Below, in pieces: positions 63,903 through 64,000 of a stretch of 64,000 nt of DNA. The notes beneath the pieces are model-generated. The model was given only the letters and a program-made list of their open reading frames with translations. It was not told the DNA's origin and did no database searches. Every line of letters begins with the position of its first letter. Position 1 is the stretch's first letter. The translations under genes were made by a program, and so were the position numbers. Origin of the DNA: Aromatoleum toluvorans (GTDB lineage: Bacteria > Pseudomonadota > Gammaproteobacteria > Burkholderiales > Rhodocyclaceae); assembly GCF_012910905.1 (NCBI RefSeq), contig NZ_WTVN01000003.1, positions 62,001 through 126,000 of the forward strand, read 5' to 3'.

Positions 63903-64000
63903 ATGAAGATCGAAGCAGGCAGCAACTTGACGCAGAAACAGGACCTTGCGAAAGGCGCGGAATCGGCTCACACCCCGATGATGCAGCAATACCTCCGGAT
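63903..64000 (+). CDS. mutS: DNA mismatch repair protein MutS (3' truncated by window)
   Basis: The first 32 codons are visible, including HTPMMQQYLRI, the conserved start of the MutS mismatch-recognition domain just before the RMGDFYE region. About 20 residues precede it, longer than in E. coli. ATG 63903 is two bases after the SMC gene stop, so translation is probably coupled. Most of the gene lies outside the window. Confidence 0.85.
   Translation, partial: MKIEAGSNLTQKQDLAKGAESAHTPMMQQYLR

Overview
The window is GC-rich chromosomal DNA with about 54 protein genes. It shows no rRNA, tRNA, insertion sequence, prophage or CRISPR array. The gene order and families point to a betaproteobacterium of the Azoarcus/Aromatoleum/Thauera group (Rhodocyclales). 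Supporting signs are the pyrG-kdsA-eno-ftsB block, a DUF2863 protein, an RpfE-type protein before recJ, lolCE/lolD next to comEC, the ppsA/ppsR pair, and prfB with its programmed frameshift. This placement is inferred from gene content.

Layout. Bases 1-16.8 kb hold mostly housekeeping genes: a truncated ALDH7-type dehydrogenase, a CNNM/CBS membrane protein, yaeQ, an SrkA-type kinase, a GTP cyclohydrolase I, a PiT phosphate transporter, a MazG-like hydrolase with rlmJ, a gamma carbonic anhydrase, an EamA transporter, three small envelope proteins (SIMPL, MliC-like, NlpC/P60), then pyrG-kdsA-eno-ftsB on the minus strand. Bases 16.9-20.9 kb hold an isolated polysaccharide pyruvyl transferase, an isochorismatase-fold hydrolase, and a hot-dog thioesterase divergent from ETF-ubiquinone oxidoreductase across a perfect 20-bp palindrome. 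A close variant of that palindrome sits before the 2,4-dienoyl-CoA reductase-like gene at 36.7 kb, suggesting a shared acyl-CoA regulon. Bases 21-25.9 kb are a copper-acquisition cluster: DUF2946 protein, PCu(A)C chaperone, TonB receptor, Asp-box protein and a thioredoxin-like protein. The last four genes overlap each other, and a CRP/FNR-type box lies upstream.

Bases 25.9-36.4 kb hold purL, an envelope operon (LPG-synthase-like flippase, ArnC-like GT2, ArnT-like GT39, PAP2 phosphatase), and convergent to it a cell-shape operon (M23 peptidase, coiled-coil membrane protein, bactofilin). Bases 36.7-44.4 kb hold the dienoyl-CoA reductase, a PNPOx-fold protein with a well-placed FNR-type promoter, ppsA/ppsR, a DUF2863 protein and msrB. 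Bases 44.4-51 kb hold a DUF599 protein, an alpha/beta hydrolase, comEC, a DUF2062 protein and lolD-lolC/E. Bases 51-59 kb hold lactate permease, a universal stress protein, HiPIP, the RpfE-type protein, recJ, an OmpW-family porin with an FNR-type box, and prfB.

The right end (59.1-63.9 kb) is the most unusual part. It is a translationally coupled three-gene set resembling an SMC condensin (kleisin/MksF-like, MksE/KITE-like, 930-residue SMC ATPase), running straight into mutS. No JetD/MksG-type nuclease gene accompanies it in the window.
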